64,000 bases of DNA from Anthoceros angustus (Eukaryota > Streptophyta > Anthocerotopsida > Anthocerotales > Anthocerotaceae): assembly GCA_010909165.1 (NCBI GenBank), contig MU008161.1:1798001-1862000 (forward strand), given 5' to 3'. A model generated the notes under the pieces. That model was not told where the DNA came from and made no database searches. It was given only the letters and a program-made list of their open reading frames with translations. Positions 20,989-32,459 of the stretch are shown here, in pieces. A program made the position numbers and the translations under genes. The stretch's first letter is position 1, and each line of letters opens with the position of its first letter.

Positions 20989-23900
20989 AATGAGAAGCAA
21001 TCGAGTGGCCGAGAAGATGGGAATGCTGGATTTCGGTGGCTCTCGATGCGTGGAATTGCACAAGTCATAGGTCCCGTGACAACGTGACCACGCTTTCCTG
21101 CCATGATCGCCAATTGACAGCAGAGTGCGCGGCCCGGACCGCCTTTTTCTTGCCTGCCTTGTGCGGTGACCTGCTAACATATGTGCTCCAGGCAGCCACG
21201 GTGAAGGCGGTGGCAAGCTGGTGGCGGCACCATGATCCGCTTCAGAGGCAAGGAGACCGCGAAGAATGTCCAGCAGCAGAAGCACAAGGGTGGTAATCTC
21301 CTTCCCGGCAATTGCAGAACAGCTCAGAACCATAAGTGCCTGTTCCCAGCCGTCTGCTCCAACTCCCAGTCCCAGCTGCCCTAGTAGATCTGCGTGCGGC
21401 CAGTTCCACAGCAGACCAACTGCCATTAACCGATGGGCAATCAGGAAGAAGTCGGCGTGCGCACCGAGGAGGAGCCAGCTTCGAGTGGCCACGGAGACGC
21501 TGCGTGCTCCGCATCAGACCCGAAGCTGGCAAGGCCACGTCCGGTTCCCGCTCCCAGGATCTCACACCGGCAACCTGTGACGGCGCACGAGGGGCGGATT
21601 CGGCATCTGAAGCAGCGCAGGATGCCATGAGAAGCGTAACCAAACCAGGACGCAAGGCATTGCATGAGAAGCTAATACAGAGGAAGCCATGACGGAAGCA
21701 GGACGCAGGATTAGGATTCTCACCACCATTCTTGCCTGCCTGCGCCTGCGCCTGCCCCCCCTCCTGCCGGCCCGCGGCATGTGCGCAAGGCAGCGAGACA
21801 GAACATTGCGAGCTGCTGCCGGGTCGTAGCGCGGCGCTGGTGCCTTACATGGTGAGGCAACTTCAAGGCTCCGGATCCTCCAAGCGGATGCTGCGGGCAA
21901 GACCTGCTGGGGCGGATCCCCTCCCCCTCCAAGAATTGCAGGGTGCAGGAAATGCGAGTGCTGTCCTGGCTCCTGCTCCGGCCCAGGAAACAGACAGTGC
22001 GGGCAGCAGGTCGTGTTCCCTTTCCCGGCCGGTATCCAGGTCGGGATTCAATCATTCCCCTCCCCTCTGCGCACCTGTAGAGCAGAGATGCGAGGCACAA
22101 AGGGCTGGAGGCGGGGTCCGACTAAGAGAGAGGAGGGCCGGAATTCCAAGTGCAGCAGCCGGGGCGGGCACCATGGCCGGGGACGCAGGCGAAAGCAACG
22201 CAAGTAGAGCGCACACACATGTCGGGGGCAGGGCGTGGGTAAATTTGGGGAAGCAGCAGCAGTCACGCAGCGGTAGGAGGGGCAGGAGGAGGCGGAGGCA
22301 CAGGCGCAGGCCAAGGCAAGAAGCAAGAAGCGTGGGTGGGGCGAGCAGGGGGGCAAGAGAAGAAAGAGTAAAAAAGGAGGCGGTGGCAGTGGCAGTGGCC
22401 CAGCCTTAGGCCCAGGCCCAGGAGAGCATTGCATCACATTCCACAAGCCGGAAAGCAACAGAAAGCGGCAGCAGGCCCACCGCGCTGCTGCGCCTGCAGG
22501 CGCTGCGGCATGGGATGAGAAGAAGCCGGGCCAGGAAGAGTCACAGAGGCGGGAAGAAAGGGTGAGCGAAGGACGGGGGCCCGCTGCTACAGCACCGTGC
22601 TATTGCGATGCAGACTGGCTGCTGCTCCTCCTGCTACTGCGGTTGCAGTCATCAGTCGTGGTGAGCAGTGATCACAGAGAGATTAAGCATGGAATTGGCG
22701 GTTTCCTCTCAGCCGCGGCCGCTGGCGCTGACGCTGGCTGCGGGAAAGACAGGCTGCAATTTGTGGTGCGCGCGAGTTGCAGGCCGCAGATTTGCCACAG
22801 CGCAGGGAGGGGAGAGGCGGAACCTGGTGACTGAAGCCCAAGCTAGGCTGGCACGCAAATCGAGGGACAAGGATGGCACGTGACGGCCCGCCATTCCGCG
22901 ATCACATCCTTCCCTCATCCTTCAAGCTTTGCTGCTATATCGTCGCATCGTCCGCGTCATCTGCAACATCTGCATAGCCTCGCCTGGCAGTGGTAATCTC
23001 CTTCCCCTTCCCGCCATAAATGATGGTTTTTTAGGGCAGGAATGCTGCATCTCACTCGCCCGTCATCGGTCCGCCTGACCGGCCCCCTTTCACACACGCG
23101 CGAGTGCCTTTTACCTTCATGCATGTACATATGTACTTGCCGCTTAGGGCTTGGCGGGCCGGGGCGGCGGCAAGGCAAGGCAAGGCAAGGCATCCTCATT
23201 GTTCATGCATGCCATGCCGCATGCGTCGCCACCGCGGCCCCTAAGGCCGCCCGCAATGCCTTTATTACACACAAACCCCCGCGCATCTGCGTTCACACAG
23301 GAGCCGGAGGTACAGGCCGGTGATCCTGGCAATCCCAAATCTACACACGATCCCATGACGTAAATCGTGTGTCGCAGCATCTCGTCTCGTCTCCTTGAGC
23401 AATTCGATTCAACAGAACGTTATGTGGCGCTTGCACCGACGGTTGGAGTACTGTGTGATGGTGTTGTTTCTTCGCATGCAAGCCCGAGGGCGGCTTTCGG
23501 GAAGCAGCGTACAGTGCATCTTCCTTCCGCGCTTCATTATTTCATCACGATGCTTGGAAGCCGGTTTCCTGGACGGACGCGGCCAGACAGCACGAACGCC
23601 GGAGGACGAGGAGGTGGTAGGGTTTTATCGCGGTGGTTGCTGATTCCGAGGGTGCGGGGGACCCGGCCCTGGGCCGGACCAGACCAGGAGAGCCAAGGAC
23701 TCCCAGCAGGCGCGGCAGCTGGCTGCGCTGCTGCTAACAGTCAAACACGGGAAGCCCCTGTAAAGCGGGTGTAGAGCCCCGTAGTGTGTGCTCGGCTGTA
23801 GGCTGTAGGCTGTAGGCTGTAGGCTGTAGGCTGCAGGCTGCAGGCTGCGGGCGGGTGTGGATGGTGAGCCAGGAAGGACGGCTGGAGTGAGTGGCAGCGG

Positions 23901-24646
23901 AGCAGAACGAAAAGCAGGTGGTGCTCTCCTGTTGGGTGCCGATGTCGGTACCAGAAAGAGAAGAAGCGGCCAGATTCGGGTCCGGGTCCGGGGTCCGAGC
24001 TCCGAGCAGGGGCTCGGACCCAGTTCTCCAAATGGGGGACCGGTCTCTAGACCAAGCTGCAACGAGCCAAAAGGCGAGGGCGAAGGCGAGCCGAGCCAAT
24101 CGAGGAAGTGGCAGTGGCAGTCCCTGTGAACCTGAGCTGGTGTCATGCCAACTGTGATGTGCGCACTGCCAGGCCACCGCCTGCCATGGATATGTATCCG
24201 TGTACAAGTAGGTGTACCAGAGTGACGTACTCTTGCTGTATTGACTCCGATTCCTCGCTCGCTTGCGCTGTCGCCACATGCTGACACATGCTGCATCAAA
24301 ATGTTTCCTCACCTGCGGGCATCGGCAGCGCCGATGCCGGGTCCGAGTTCTGGTCGGGGCGAACATAGCATGCAGCGCTGTAGCTGCTCAACCCGACGCT
24401 GAAACACGAATGTGATAAATAAATCTGACAGGCGAGGCCTGGATGCATGACATGGTTCAACAAGCAGTCTACTGTTGTGTCCACATGTTAGTCTACTCTG
24501 GAGATGTCTGAGGCCAGCCCCAACATTACCTACCCGAGGCATGCTGCTGCTGCTCGCGGCCATGGCATCATCAGCTTGTTAGGTGTTAGATTAGCTAGCT
24601 CGGAATTGGAAGCTGCTGGATTCCTGCAAGTGCAAATGCTGATGCA
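20989..24646. other. GC-rich region between the receptor kinase and the CPP gene
   Basis: Probably promoter and leader of the minus-strand receptor kinase plus the 3' flank of the CPP gene. It is CpG-rich from about 21500 to 24100 and therefore full of long chance open frames of biased Arg/Pro/Ala composition, none recognisable. A TGTACATATGTAC palindrome (23123-23135) and a heptamer microsatellite (23793-23848) are present. Confidence 0.5.
23793..23848 (+). repeat. Heptanucleotide microsatellite (GGCTGTA)n
   Basis: Eight tandem copies of 7 bp: GGCTGTA repeated, changing to GGCTGCA in the last copies. It lies in the noncoding GC-rich region. Confidence 0.9.
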
Positions 24647-27600
24647 TCAGCCACTGTTGAAGTGGCCCCCCCGCATGGACGAAAATGGCGTCATGGAGGG
24701 GAAGGACGGCAGAGCTTGCAGGATGTACTTGCGGCCGCTGCTGAGCCCCGGGGACCCGCTCCCTGTACCAGCGGTGTTGCTGGGGCCCGGGGACATTACC
24801 ACCCGATTCCTGCTCCCGGACCCGGACCCGGACCCGGACCCGCGCTCCGAGTGCTTGCCCATACCGTCGTAGTGGGGCGGTGAGACTCTCTTGATCTGCT
24901 TGGGAGAGCTGGTCTTGGTCAGGACCTGCGGCGACTGGGGAACGTCCGAGTAGCGCAGAATCTCGGGGGTGTCGAGGTCCTCTGCAGAGTCGAAGGACAG
25001 GTAGGCGGGAACCACGCCCGCGTTAGAGAAGGTCTTGCCTGGCAGGGAGGAGGTGTTTTGGGAGGAAGAGAGGGACGGGGTGGGAGGAGTTGGGTGGGTG
25101 CTCACCGGACTCGTCTGAGGGAGAGGGGACTGGAAGTGGCTGGCACTGGCAGTGGTGACATTGGATGCACATCTGGCTGCAGGAGAGGACTGGGAGTCCG
25201 GGTGCTTCAAGGCCGGGGACGACTCCTCTACTCCTGAGGCTCCGCTGCCGCTGTAGCTGCTCGCAAGCTCCGCACATTGCCTGTGGAAGGACGGGGAAGC
25301 ACCACATCGGTTATCAAGGGTCGACACGGAGGCCGGGGTGGGTCTGAGAGGAGGCTGGGGGAGGGGTGTCAGGGTGCAGATGTCACCTAGCCCATCCCAC
25401 CGGGGAGACAACATAGAAATTCTAGACTTGCCCACGGGGGTGGACACGTGGCTAGGGGAGCTCATGGGCATCTGGGGAGATGGCCTTGACATCTGCTGCT
25501 GCTGCTGCTGGCTAGGGCCCAGGCTTCGGACGCTACCGGCACTGGACCTTGGGTTGGAGCTTCTGGATAATCGAGGAGGCTTCACTGGGGACCGGGACTT
25601 CAGTGGCAAAGGAGTCCCCACTGCTGCTGCTGTTGCTTCCTTCATGCCCCTCTTCTTGGCCGCTGCTGCTCGCACCCTGCTGCTTGACCTCGGCTGCCTG
25701 CCCAAACTGTGGTTCTCCTGCACCTCGCTCTCGTCGCGTCCCTCTTGCGACATGTGCTCCTCTTGCTCTTCTGAGAAGGCTGGGATGGATAGGTCACCAC
25801 ACCTCCTTGTTAGCCTCATTGTAAACATTGAGCAGGGCCTATCACACAACTTACAAAGAACTTTCACAAGACAACTCTTCCTTCTCACCTTCATTCACAA
25901 AACCAGACAATCAGACCTACACACACATCAGGGCCAAAAGAAGACCTGATATCTCACCTTCCTTCTTCCCATACACATTCTGGCAGCCTTCACATCGACA
26001 CCCTTCTGAGCACCCCACGCCGGCCTGCACCAAACACAGCCGTTACTCACAAATTCGAGCAACATGCATCAAGAAACCATAGGCTGGCACTCGCTGAGGC
26101 AGCTGCATAAAACAAACATTTCGTTACCTGAAAGCATTCGCAGTACTTCTTGAGGCACAAGGATTTTTTACAGTTGCAGCCACGCTTGTGCCTGGCGGAG
26201 GCTGGAGTATCTGTGAATTCTTCCTGGACATCGCCACATCCTCACCACATCAGCGCCTCCATCCCCGGCACACAAAACCAAACAGCAGATCTTGAAAAGG
26301 CAAGGCGGGTAGAATGTTCGCATGGATGGAATGACCTACCGCGGATGTTGGAGAGGTGTCCTTTCCATGGACTATCTTAGGCGCAAAGGCCAGCGGGTTG
26401 CGCGACTCAATCAGCTGCCGAGTTTCCAGCACCTTATCTCCGTACTCCGGTTTGTTGAAGCAATCCTGGCAAGTGCAAGATCCCACGCAGTATATGCCTG
26501 CCGCAAAGCACTCACAATATCTGCGAGTATCGGGTGCATGAAAGGTCAGGTCAGGTGAGTAACGCCCACCACTCCACTTCCAGCCTGGCTTGCAAATAAA
26601 AATCTCAAAGTGAACTGTGACATCCACTTACAGCTTCAAGCATTTCGACTTCTTGCAGTTGCAGCGCCTGCAACCCTCAGAGGCCTTCTCCCCGACAGCA
26701 GCAGACTTCCTGCACTCCAACACCAAGTTAATATTGCACACAATTCGCTTCAGGCGAGAACAGCGTTGAGAGAGAAACTGGGTCCAGATGCAGGAGGGAA
26801 ACTGGGTTCTGCAGAGGACAAGTGGACTACCTTCGTTTCTTGGGACTTCGAGGGCTCTCAAAAAATTCCTCAGACAAGTCCAGATCGGTCGGTCGCAAAA
26901 GCTCCTGGTGAGGCGGGAGCCGCTTGGGGCTCCCTCTCCTCTCAGTTGCCTCCTCCAACGAATACCGTGATTGCACAGACTTGACGCCCAAGGTGAGGGA
27001 TCGGAAGCAGGTGGTAGATTTCAGATTCCCAACTATGCTGGCCTCGTTAACCTTGATATCCTGCTGCTCTTCCCTCGTGATCTCCACCACGGACAGACAG
27101 CCACCTGATGCAAACGCTGAGGATGAAACCAGAGATATGCTTCCTCCCGAAACTCCAGGGGTACTCAGGCTCTGCTCGAACGCGTCTGCGGGATCTTCCT
27201 TGAGAGAAGACATCGGGGTGAGCCCAAGGAGAGAGGCTGTCGACATTCCCATGCTGCAGTTGAAGCCTCTGGAGGGGCTGAAAGATACGCTGCTGCCTGC
27301 CAGGCTGTTGAGATGCAAACCAATGCCCGAGGGGATGCTGATGGACATAGGGGACGTGAGGGCATCCCGCAACGGCTCAACAATGCTCTGCTCTTCCTTG
27401 TTTTTGCTCGAAGAGCACCGAGACATGCGCATTATTCCGGAGCTCGCCACCTTGTTGCTCACTTGCAAATCCATCCGTCCTGGTCCTGGTCCATGTGCCT
27501 GGTTGTCGGTCTCATGAGGTGAACACCGGCCACTATTGGTGGCATCTGACTGCGAGCCTGCTCGATCACTTAGGACTTGAGGTGGAATGCTGGCACCCGA

Positions 27601-29566
27601 AGCTAGATATGATGCCCCGGAGGCAACTTCCCTGGCCCTGGAACTGATGCATTTCCTGGATGCGCTGCTACCCATGCTCTTCCTTCGTGCTTCTGCTGCC
27701 TCGAAATCCAGGCATCTCCTCCTGACGCCTCTTTGACCGGTTACACCTACCTGAGATGAGCAAGGCAGCATTGTGTTAGACTCCCTCGCCTACATCTATC
27801 CAAGGAAAGTTGCAAAAACAAAGGAAGTACAGATGCCTTACTCTGCAGTTGGTCTGAACCTGTTGCTCCTGGACTGGCTCTTTATCTTGATGCAGATTCC
27901 CATATCGCATACCTTCGTGTGCCATATTATCCTGGGAAGCATCTAGAGGAAGTTTGGAATTGGAGGCCACAAAATCAGATACCTGTATTTGCATTTTCTG
28001 TTCATGTTCCTGCATGGCTTCAGGTCCCAAAGGATTGGTAGGATAAACCGAAGTACGACGCTGTGGCAATCGTGAGACGACCATATCCGCTACATCCTCG
28101 CTCCATGTGTGCACAAGCTTGGAATGACTTTCCCCATCGTGTGCTCCAGTCAAAAAGCTGAAGTCCGATGCCTCATCGTCCACACCCATGGAGACCCCGA
28201 CACCGCTGGCTCCAGAATCACCAACAGCGCAGACAGTAGCTCCTGGCCCTGGCGACTGCCCAAGTGTCAATACTTCACTGGAGGTGCTTTCCTCCGCATG
28301 ACGTGCTGTCAACTCGTCCAGCATCAAAGACAGCTCTTCTGAGGTCCTTGCTTGGAAACGTTGAGACCCACATGCGTCATCGTTAGCTTCACATGCACCA
28401 TCGTTGTGCAGATCATCATGCCCGTCTTGCTTCTCACGGTCATCACTGGCTGGACTCACCATTTCCTTGCACTTGTCCATATCCTCAGATGACGAGCCAA
28501 CGGGAAGGGATGAGGTAAGAGCCGAGGCAGAAGTCCTGTTGCGCATTTCTGACGATCTGACCGCATAGAGCCCTCCATCGGCTGGATCTGCCAGATACAA
28601 CTCCACATCTCCCCCCTCAGCCCTGGAAGGCGAGCCCATAAAACCAGTCGCTCCAGCACCATTGTTAGGAGCTCCAACGCTCTGATCCGGTGGGGGCCTG
28701 CTTGATGACACATACCCTCGAGGATGGCGGGTGTACAATGCATCGGTATTTGCATCAGAAGGCTTTCCGTTGAAACTTCCCGGTGACGACGGCCGGTTCT
28801 TATCATCCCACCCAGGCTCGGCGCCTGAGGCTCCTGAGGCTCCTGAGGCCCCTGAAGTCTTCGCCAAGCTGTAGCCACTGCAGATCCAGCAGATCTTAGA
28901 GTGAGCATCCCTACCAACACATGCATGTTGACATGAAGCGATGAGGCAGCAGTTATCAGAGAGAGAGAGGACATACCTGCGCAACCTGCTGGCCGCCTTC
29001 TGAGAGTTGGGAGGAGGTGAAGAGAAGACGGCAGGAGGAGGGGGCAAGCTCAGTTCAGAGTAAGTCTGTGCAACATGAACTCGTCTGGCTGGCTTGATGG
29101 GGGACAGGTCGCAGAGGTACTTATAAAAGGGTGATTCCTGCACCCACAAGACGGTTTAAGCCCACAAGCCATGAGAAGCTGCTTTCCGCATAAGGAAAGG
29201 GCAAGAAACCAGAGAGGCACGACATGCATTCACACGCAACGCAGGCAGCCATGGGATCCGCTGGGGTTCCCTGCTGTGTGGCAAGAGCAGAAAGCAGAGC
29301 ACCCCTACGCACGAATTGGGGCACTCTCCAATGCCAGATCCGCAAGAAGCATCCCCCCACAAAACGACACGAAACAAAAGGAAAGCAGCAACCCACATTG
29401 CCCCAATTCCAGCCAGAAACCCACAAAACAGCATCACCCCAGCCCACATTGCCGCAATTCTCCAAGAACACCAACCGCATTGACAGCAAGACAGCAAGCC
29501 CGGGCAGAGGCCAATCACCTGCACATCGCTAACTATGATGCGCTGGCTTTTATCCGGAGAGTCCAT
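24647..29566 (-). CDS. CPP/TSO1-type CXC-domain transcription factor
   Basis: Nuclear DNA-binding factor of the tesmin/TSO1-like CXC (CPP) family; plant and animal members (TSO1, TCX, LIN54) bind CHR-type TTTGAA sites, often in DREAM-like complexes. Nine exons in transcript order: 29566-29519, 29137-28977, 28877-27842, 27750-26831, 26709-26632, 26520-26340, 26223-26128, 26024-25958, 25770-24647. They join in frame to 1236 residues. The N-terminus has the family motif [16 protein letters not shown] after [21 protein letters not shown] lies in exon 4. The first CXC (about 735-775) reads [20 protein letters not shown], followed by [10 protein letters not shown] and the second CXC (about 823-858: [18 protein letters not shown], then [12 protein letters not shown]). 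The C-terminus keeps SPRWDGLGD and [18 protein letters not shown]. Introns split both CXC motifs, as is usual. The protein is much longer than TSO1 (about 700 residues) because of Ser/Pro-rich disordered flanks and a Gly-Ser run coded by cggacc repeats. An acceptor choice in exon 3 or 9 could shift by a few codons. Confidence 0.9.
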
Positions 29567-32195
29567 GCCTCAGTATCCCATGCTTATGCCGAGCCCGGCG
29601 TCCGGTTCACGGAGATCAGGGCCTCCTCAGCGGCAGGGCAGCAGCGAAAGCTCCGAAATCCAGCCCGGGACCGGGCGCCTGCACGGCCAATGTCAGCTGC
29701 AGCTGCAACGCACCCTCTCCAACCCTCGCGAGCAGAAATGCGCCCTCGCCGGGCATCCCCGCAGCTGGCATCCGGGTGCAGGATCCTGAGCAAAATTGCT
29801 GGGCGCCCACAAAATGCGGGAGAAAGAATGCAGCAGGCCGAGAGCCCTAGAGCTGCAAACGCGGTGGTGATGCGATGCCCGGAGCCCCGGAGAGCCCGTG
29901 GAGCTGCTGCAGGCCAGAGTGGGCTATGGTGGATGAGGCCGCCCCGAGCGGCGAGAGAGAGAAGAGATGGCAGAAGCAGGGAAGGCAGGCAGGAAAGCGA
30001 GGGAAGTTTGGAAGCAGGAGGGCGCGGGAAAAGTCCCCGCCTCCCTGCCCCTGCCCGCCCTGCGCGGGCAGCACAGCCTGCCACCTGGACCGCCACGCTG
30101 CCACTGCGCCTCGGCCCCGAGGCTGTTAATTGGGTTTGTTGCAACCGGCCCCGACTTCTTGGAGCATCGCAACAAGAAGCTAGGTCTGGGCCCGAGCCTG
30201 GCTCCAGGCCACCCCAGGGACCCCGGCGTATCGTTGTCGTATCGCATGGGACTGTAACGGCACAACTTCTTGCCGACGCGATGCCATACATACGTATGTA
30301 TGAGGACAGACTTTGCGGCGACGCTGTGACTTTCTCCGGCGTCGACGGTGGCGATACCGCGACCACGACCGGAAGCCAAGGGACGCCCGCAATCATGCCA
30401 TCTGACGGCCTCGCCGTGTGAACGCGGGCACCCTGCATGCCAGTTTTTGCGGGCGACCGGCCCCGGGTACCGGTCCCCGATCCCGGGCTGGCTGGCACTG
30501 GCACGACGAGGATAGAGCGGGTGCAGGGATCGTGGCAGGCTAGCACGGCCAGGATAAGTTGGCGGGGCCCGCCCGTTATGCGCCTAGTTTGGCGGTACCA
30601 GTGGCGGGAATGGGAAAAGAGGAAAGCCTCCCGCGCAGCGCATAACGCAATGCGTTGCCGGCCTTCCTCAGCGCCTTGCGTTATCGGGAGGATGGCCTGG
30701 CCGGCCTGGCCCTGCCATTGGTTCTCCAACTGTGTGTGCCTGGCATCTTCCCCATCTCCCTTGTCGGGAGCCTGCTCTGGCTGCTGGAATTCCGCCTACC
30801 GTACTGTTTATGGTTTATTTGAGGCGTTAATGGTCGTCAGCGGTTCTCAAGCTTGTTATTCCCAGCGCAACATTTTTCGGGCCGTGGTGCGTTAGTGGAC
30901 GACTACGCCTTCACCCATATGCTCCACCAGGCCACATAGCTTAATCAATGCGGGTGTGGGTGTCTACACATGGGCTATAGCTTATGGCTTTCTTACTCCA
31001 TCGTCTTTACCTGGTAGGATGGACACATGAACACATCCCACAGTCAGGTTGAACCTCGGTCCGTATGTAGTATTGATGGAACATGAATTCTTAGTTTTTA
31101 TTGTCCATTTTCATGGTGCTGAGATGTTGTCCATTTACACAGTGCTGAGATGTTCCAAAGCGAACGTACCTATCCATATCTCTGTTAAGAAGTTGCACGT
31201 ATGTTGTTCATAATGGTTAAAAAGAAACAGCCTCAAAGAGACTCATCACGTCCGGTTCTGTCTGCAAAGCATGGAAGCGTGCCTGAAGAACGCTTCAGGA
31301 AGGGTCCAATGGGGGGACTGCAAAGCTGCTCACAACAGATGTTGTGAATTCGCGGACCTTGTTCAACTGTTATAAATCCGCATTACACCATCACCAAGTC
31401 CCAGACTGTAACCATGACGGTTTGCAAGCTTGCTCGCATGCAACCACATGACGGTTTGCAGTCCCGTTCGCAAGGTGTGTCATACTCGGAGCTTGCAAGC
31501 AAGCCTGCCACCATCTTCACTCTTGCATTCCTTAGTTATGGTTGTCATATTAGGAAAGATTCACAAGAGGTTCACAACATTTGACATGACCGCGCTACAC
31601 ACTTCTCACACTCATGGAAGATAAACGCTCCTTCTCACATTCATTGAACCTCGAACCCGATGAATTTTTGGAGACAAAGCAGAATAATTATCTGATTTTG
31701 ACACATAAATTTCTAGCTTTCAAAGAAAAGGGGACAAGTGCCCGAGTCCACTATCACTCATATTGTCATATTGTACGCAAATTTTAATCATTACAAGCGC
31801 ACAAGGAGGCAGGCTTGATGAACAGGATGAAGTATATGATGCGCTGAACACCTTTCGTGAGCCGGAATGGAGATCGAGATCCATTGCCCGGAAGCCTGAG
31901 GTCTGAAGCTTTTCAATTTCTTTGCATCATACACGATCACAGTGCCAGCGACGAGCTTGTTCAGCACGTGCATCTGCTACCCATGGCGTTATGGAGGATC
32001 ACAGATATGCTAGGACGAGCTTCTTGTTCCGTGACATCAAGAAACCAACCGCTGGCAAACAGCGAAGTCGGGGAGGTGCAGCCCATTTGCAGGAAATCAG
32101 CCAGTCCAAGAAGGTGTCTACCTGGAGGCGGCTCTTCAGCGAGAGTCGTCGCCAGAGCCAGGGGAGTTTGGAGCTTGCCGGATGATCCTTACCCT
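29567..32195. other. Upstream region of the CPP gene and following spacer
   Basis: 29567-30900 is GC-rich and likely the CPP promoter and 5' leader; the long open frames on both strands there (up to 416 codons) have biased composition and no family match. From 30900 to 32195 the DNA is of ordinary composition with no recognised gene. The phrase catgacggtttgca occurs twice (about 31412 and 31447). Confidence 0.45.
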
Positions 32196-32420
32196 GGCAA
32201 TGCTGCATATTTCGAAAAGGGGCGTGGCGGCTCAAACTGTGGGCAAGCTATGTGAGCATCATCCTGACCATGGCAATGCTGCAGGATTCGAAAGGGGCGT
32301 GACGGCTGGAACTGTGGGCAGGCTAAGTGAGCATCATCCCGAACCCGGCAATGCTGCAGGATTCAAAACTGGCGTGACGGCCGAAACTGTGAGCAAGTTA
32401 TATGACCCGGGCCGTAGCAC
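32196..32420 (+). repeat. Three tandem copies of about 75 bp
   Basis: Units begin ggcaatgctgca at 32196, 32272 and 32347 (spacing 76 and 75 bp). In frame they read approximately GNAAGFERGVTAGTVG plus RLSEHHP, a 25-residue repeat. They lie directly before, and probably belong to, the decayed PPR gene. Confidence 0.85.
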
Positions 32421-32459
32421 CGAAGAGCTTTGGGAGTTTTTGAGCGCATAGACAGATGC

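Noticed and set aside
21732-22409. 225-codon plus-strand open frame upstream of the receptor kinase
   Set aside because: Low-complexity Arg/Gly/Ala composition in a GC-rich region where all frames are long; no domain recognised.
29171-30421. Open frames of 416 codons (plus) and 381 codons (minus, 29584-30729)
   Set aside because: They overlap on opposite strands in GC-rich DNA, have Arg/Pro/Ala-biased composition, show no family similarity, and lie across the first exon and likely leader of the CPP gene.
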